A stretch of DNA of 16,363 bases from the NCBI GenBank assembly GCA_964388085.1, contig CAYLZW010000113.1, positions 1-16,363 of the forward strand. Direction: 5' to 3'. Positions 14,605 through 16,363 of this stretch are shown piece by piece; the first letter of the stretch is position 1; every line of letters starts with the position of its first letter. The translations under genes were made by a program, and so were the position numbers. The notes below the pieces were generated by a model that saw only the letters and a list, made by a program, of their open reading frames with translations, made no database searches and was not told where the DNA came from. This DNA is from CAYLZW01 sp964388085 (GTDB taxonomy: Bacteria > Myxococcota > UBA727 > CAYLZW01).

Positions 14605-14718
14605 GGGTGGGTCTTCCTCAGGCCGCGCCCACCCTAACAAACACCCATAAGCGGGGGCAAACTTCGACACAATTAATGGTGCAAGTAACTGTTTTTACAC
14701 AAATCAGTCAAGAGCGCC
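14605..14718 (-). promoter_or_regulatory. A/T-rich promoter region of the XRE-pilMNOP operon
   Basis: The stretch 14636-14712 is far richer in A and T than its surroundings, as expected of a promoter. It contains TTGACT (a good -35) near its upstream end, ATTAAT (4 of 6 to a -10), and a direct TTGTGT repeat about 27 nt apart, which could be a regulator site. No -35/-10 pair with standard spacing is clear, so the exact promoter is not assigned. Confidence 0.4.
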
Positions 14719-15771
14719 TCAGGTGCCCCCCAGGCCCTGAAACAGCCCGCTGAAGCCCGGCAGCAGCGCCGCCAGGCGATCCCCGAAGAACGCCACCTCG
14801 AGCCCCGCCATCGCGAGGAAGGGGCCCCAAGGGAGCGCGGTCTTCGGGGGCACCCACTCATCGACGCCCGCGGCGCCGTCGACCTCCGCCTCGTCGACGG
14901 ACGGATCGGCGGCCGCCTGTCGCGCCTGCTCCCGCTCGGCGACGCGCTCCGCCTCGGCCTCGGCGGGCAAGCGGCCGAGCTTCAGCAGCACCACCCCGAC
15001 GACGGCGCCCTGCAGGGAGCCCAGAAAGATGAGCCACGGCAGCGCGCGCCAGCCGAGCACCGCCCCCATGCCGCCGACGAGGAGCGGATCGCCCCAGCCC
15101 ATGGCGAAGTCGTCGCCCGAGAGCGCGCCGCGCAAGCGCAGCCAGTAGGTGGCGACGACGTTGACGAGCGCGAGGAAGCCGAAGCCGCAGAGCGCGCCGA
15201 GCCCGCGCTCGAGCAGCGCGGAGTGATCCTCGAGCACCGCCTCCCGGAGCCAGGCCGGCGCGGCCCAGGGCGCGTCGAGCTGATCGCCGAGGCCGCCGGT
15301 GACGAGACCGGCGACGAGGAGGGTGGCGGGCAGAAACAGCGGGATGTGCCAGGTGTCGAGGTCGATGAAAGCGACGACCACGAGCACGCAGACGAAGAGG
15401 AAGAGCTCGAGGAACGACGGCGAGAAGCCGTAGCGGGCGACGAGGCCGATGGCCATGACGCCGACGAGGGTCTCGATGAGCGGGTAGCGCGCGCTGATCG
15501 GCGCCTTGCAGCTCCGGCAGCGCGCCAGCAGGAGGAGCCAGCTGACGACGGGGATGTTGTCGTACCAAGCGATCTGCGTGCCGCACTTCGGGCAGCGCGA
15601 GCGTGGGCTCACCACGCTCTCTCCCTCCGGCACGCGCGCGATGACCACGTTCAGGAAGCTGCCGACGGTAGAGCCGCCGAGCAGCGCCCACAGCACCATG
15701 AGCATCGCGATGGGCACGGGCTGCTCGGTGGCCGGCCGGGAGAGCTGAGAGAGCGCCTCGAGTGTGTCCAT
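14719..15771 (-). CDS. pilD: Prepilin peptidase / N-methyltransferase PilD (A24 family)
   Basis: PilD is a polytopic inner-membrane aspartyl protease that cleaves and N-methylates type IV prepilins and pseudopilins. The 350-residue protein has GSFLNVVIARVP (37-48), two CxxC pairs (C60/C63 and C85/C88) of the methyltransferase domain, SARYPLIE, and both catalytic aspartates: FID137 and the GWGD228 (GxGD) motif. The C-terminal WGPFLA is typical. Residues about 269-311, between the last two membrane helices, are an inserted Ala/Glu-rich cytoplasmic stretch. The start is the first ATG, at 15771, though its ribosome-binding site is weak; a TTG at 15858 would add 29 residues. The gene lies 114 nt upstream of the XRE gene, on the same strand. 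Confidence 0.96.
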   Translation of the reverse strand: MDTLEALSQLSRPATEQPVPIAMLMVLWALLGGSTVGSFLNVVIARVPEGESVVSPRSRCPKCGTQIAWYDNIPVVSWLLLLARCRSCKAPISARYPLIETLVGVMAIGLVARYGFSPSFLELFLFVCVLVVVAFIDLDTWHIPLFLPATLLVAGLVTGGLGDQLDAPWAAPAWLREAVLEDHSALLERGLGALCGFGFLALVNVVATYWLRLRGALSGDDFAMGWGDPLLVGGMGAVLGWRALPWLIFLGSLQGAVVGVVLLKLGRLPAEAEAERVAEREQARQAAADPSVDEAEVDGAAGVDEWVPPKTALPWGPFLAMAGLEVAFFGDRLAALLPGFSGLFQGLGGT

Positions 15772-15777
15772 CTTGCT

Positions 15778-15798
15778 CGTCGTCGTCGTTGTCGTCGT
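15778..15798. repeat. Short CGT triplet repeat upstream of pilD
   Basis: Seven triplets (CGT)4 TGT (CGT)2 lie 6 nt upstream of the pilD ATG. If translated from an upstream TTG they would encode a run of seven threonines. The tract is short and may be chance. Confidence 0.5.
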
Positions 15799-15898
15799 GG
15801 ATACGGCTTGCGGCAGGCTCGCGGGGCGCCCGGTGACGGCAGGGTACGAAATGGGCAAGGCGTGCGCGACTGGTGCGGCCGTGCCCGTCGATATCGCC

Positions 15899-16363
15899 TC
15901 AGTCGTCGTAGCCCGCGCGCTCCTGCCCGTCCGGAAAGGCGGCGGCGACGCGCTGGCCGAGGGCGGACAGGCCGCGCGCGAAGTCGTGGTTGGCGCCGGC
16001 GATGCGCTGAACCCCGAAGCGACCGCCGAGGGCGCGCTCGATCTCGCCGGGGGGCGCGATGCGATCCTCCTCCCCTGCGACCACGATGGTCGCCGCGCCC
16101 GACGACGCGAGCCCCTCGAAGTCGAAGGGGAGCAGCCGCACCGGCGGCGCGATCAGGACCACGCGCTCGACGCGCTCGTGCTGCGCCCCTGCCCGCGCCG
16201 CCAGGGCCGCGCCGAAGGAGTAACCCACGACGGCGCACGCGTGTTCCCCGCTGGTCTCGAGCTGCTGCTCGAGGGCGGCGCAGAGGTCCGCGTACGGCTC
16301 CTCGAGCAGCGCCGCGGCGAGGGGCGCCACCGCCGGATCGTGCGCGTAGATGGGCGGGATGGG
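15899..16363 (-). CDS. Alpha/beta hydrolase, C-terminal part
   Basis: The 154 visible residues are the C-terminal two thirds of an alpha/beta hydrolase; the frame is open to the window edge, so the start is missing. The nucleophile elbow is GYSFGA. The acid is likely the Asp in VVAGEEDRIAPP, and the base the His in AGANHDFARG, so the triad appears complete. The text VERVVLIAPPVRLLPFDFEG resembles the KANL3/Tex30 or dienelactone-hydrolase-like group. The substrate cannot be told. A GTG at 16330 lies inside the frame, but homologous-looking sequence (PIPPIYAHDPA) continues upstream, so it is not the start. The gene ends 127 nt before the pilD start on the same strand. Confidence 0.85.
   Translation of the reverse strand, partial: PIPPIYAHDPAVAPLAAALLEEPYADLCAALEQQLETSGEHACAVVGYSFGAALAARAGAQHERVERVVLIAPPVRLLPFDFEGLASSGAATIVVAGEEDRIAPPGEIERALGGRFGVQRIAGANHDFARGLSALGQRVAAAFPDGQERAGYDD

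Overview
The window is GC-rich chromosomal DNA whose gene content suggests a myxobacterium (Myxococcota, perhaps a Polyangia or Sandaracinus-like lineage). The pointers are a complete pilMNOPQ set with a three-AMIN-domain PilQ, a Roadblock/LC7 (MglB-type) protein beside the pilus genes, a Cys-rich surface lipoprotein, and an orphan type III export protein with no flagellar genes in view. The lineage is an inference from gene content. No mobile element, CRISPR array, tRNA or rRNA was seen.

Left part (1-4355). The window opens inside a GTG-started gene for a fused E2/E1 2-oxoglutarate dehydrogenase of the mycobacterial Kgd type, on the minus strand and cut by the window edge. Upstream of it come an unrecognised 158-residue protein and an SctU/FlhB-family export switch protein with an NPAH motif. 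Divergent from sctU is a two-gene plus-strand unit of unrecognised proteins (287 and 352 residues). These four genes are the least explained part of the window and may be a fragment of a non-flagellar type III export system.

Middle part (4271-8188). A METTL17/Rsm22-type methyltransferase with an intact four-cysteine iron-sulphur motif overlaps the convergent unknown gene tail-to-tail. A 70-residue small protein follows on the plus strand. Beyond a GC-rich palindrome lies a minus-strand chain that is transcribed lipoprotein, Roadblock protein, aroQ (type II dehydroquinase), efp (elongation factor P).

Right part (8308-16363). This is the type IV pilus assembly cluster on the minus strand. Transcription runs from the right: an alpha/beta hydrolase (cut by the window edge), the prepilin peptidase pilD, an XRE-type regulator, then pilM, pilN, pilO, pilP, a strong 12-bp hairpin in a 379-nt gap, and pilQ. 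PilM (cytoplasmic), PilN and PilO (inner membrane), PilP (lipoprotein) and PilQ (outer membrane secretin) form the alignment complex that spans the envelope. PilD processes prepilins. The Roadblock protein downstream could link the pilus machinery to MglA-type polarity control. No pilA, pilB, pilC or pilT is in the window.
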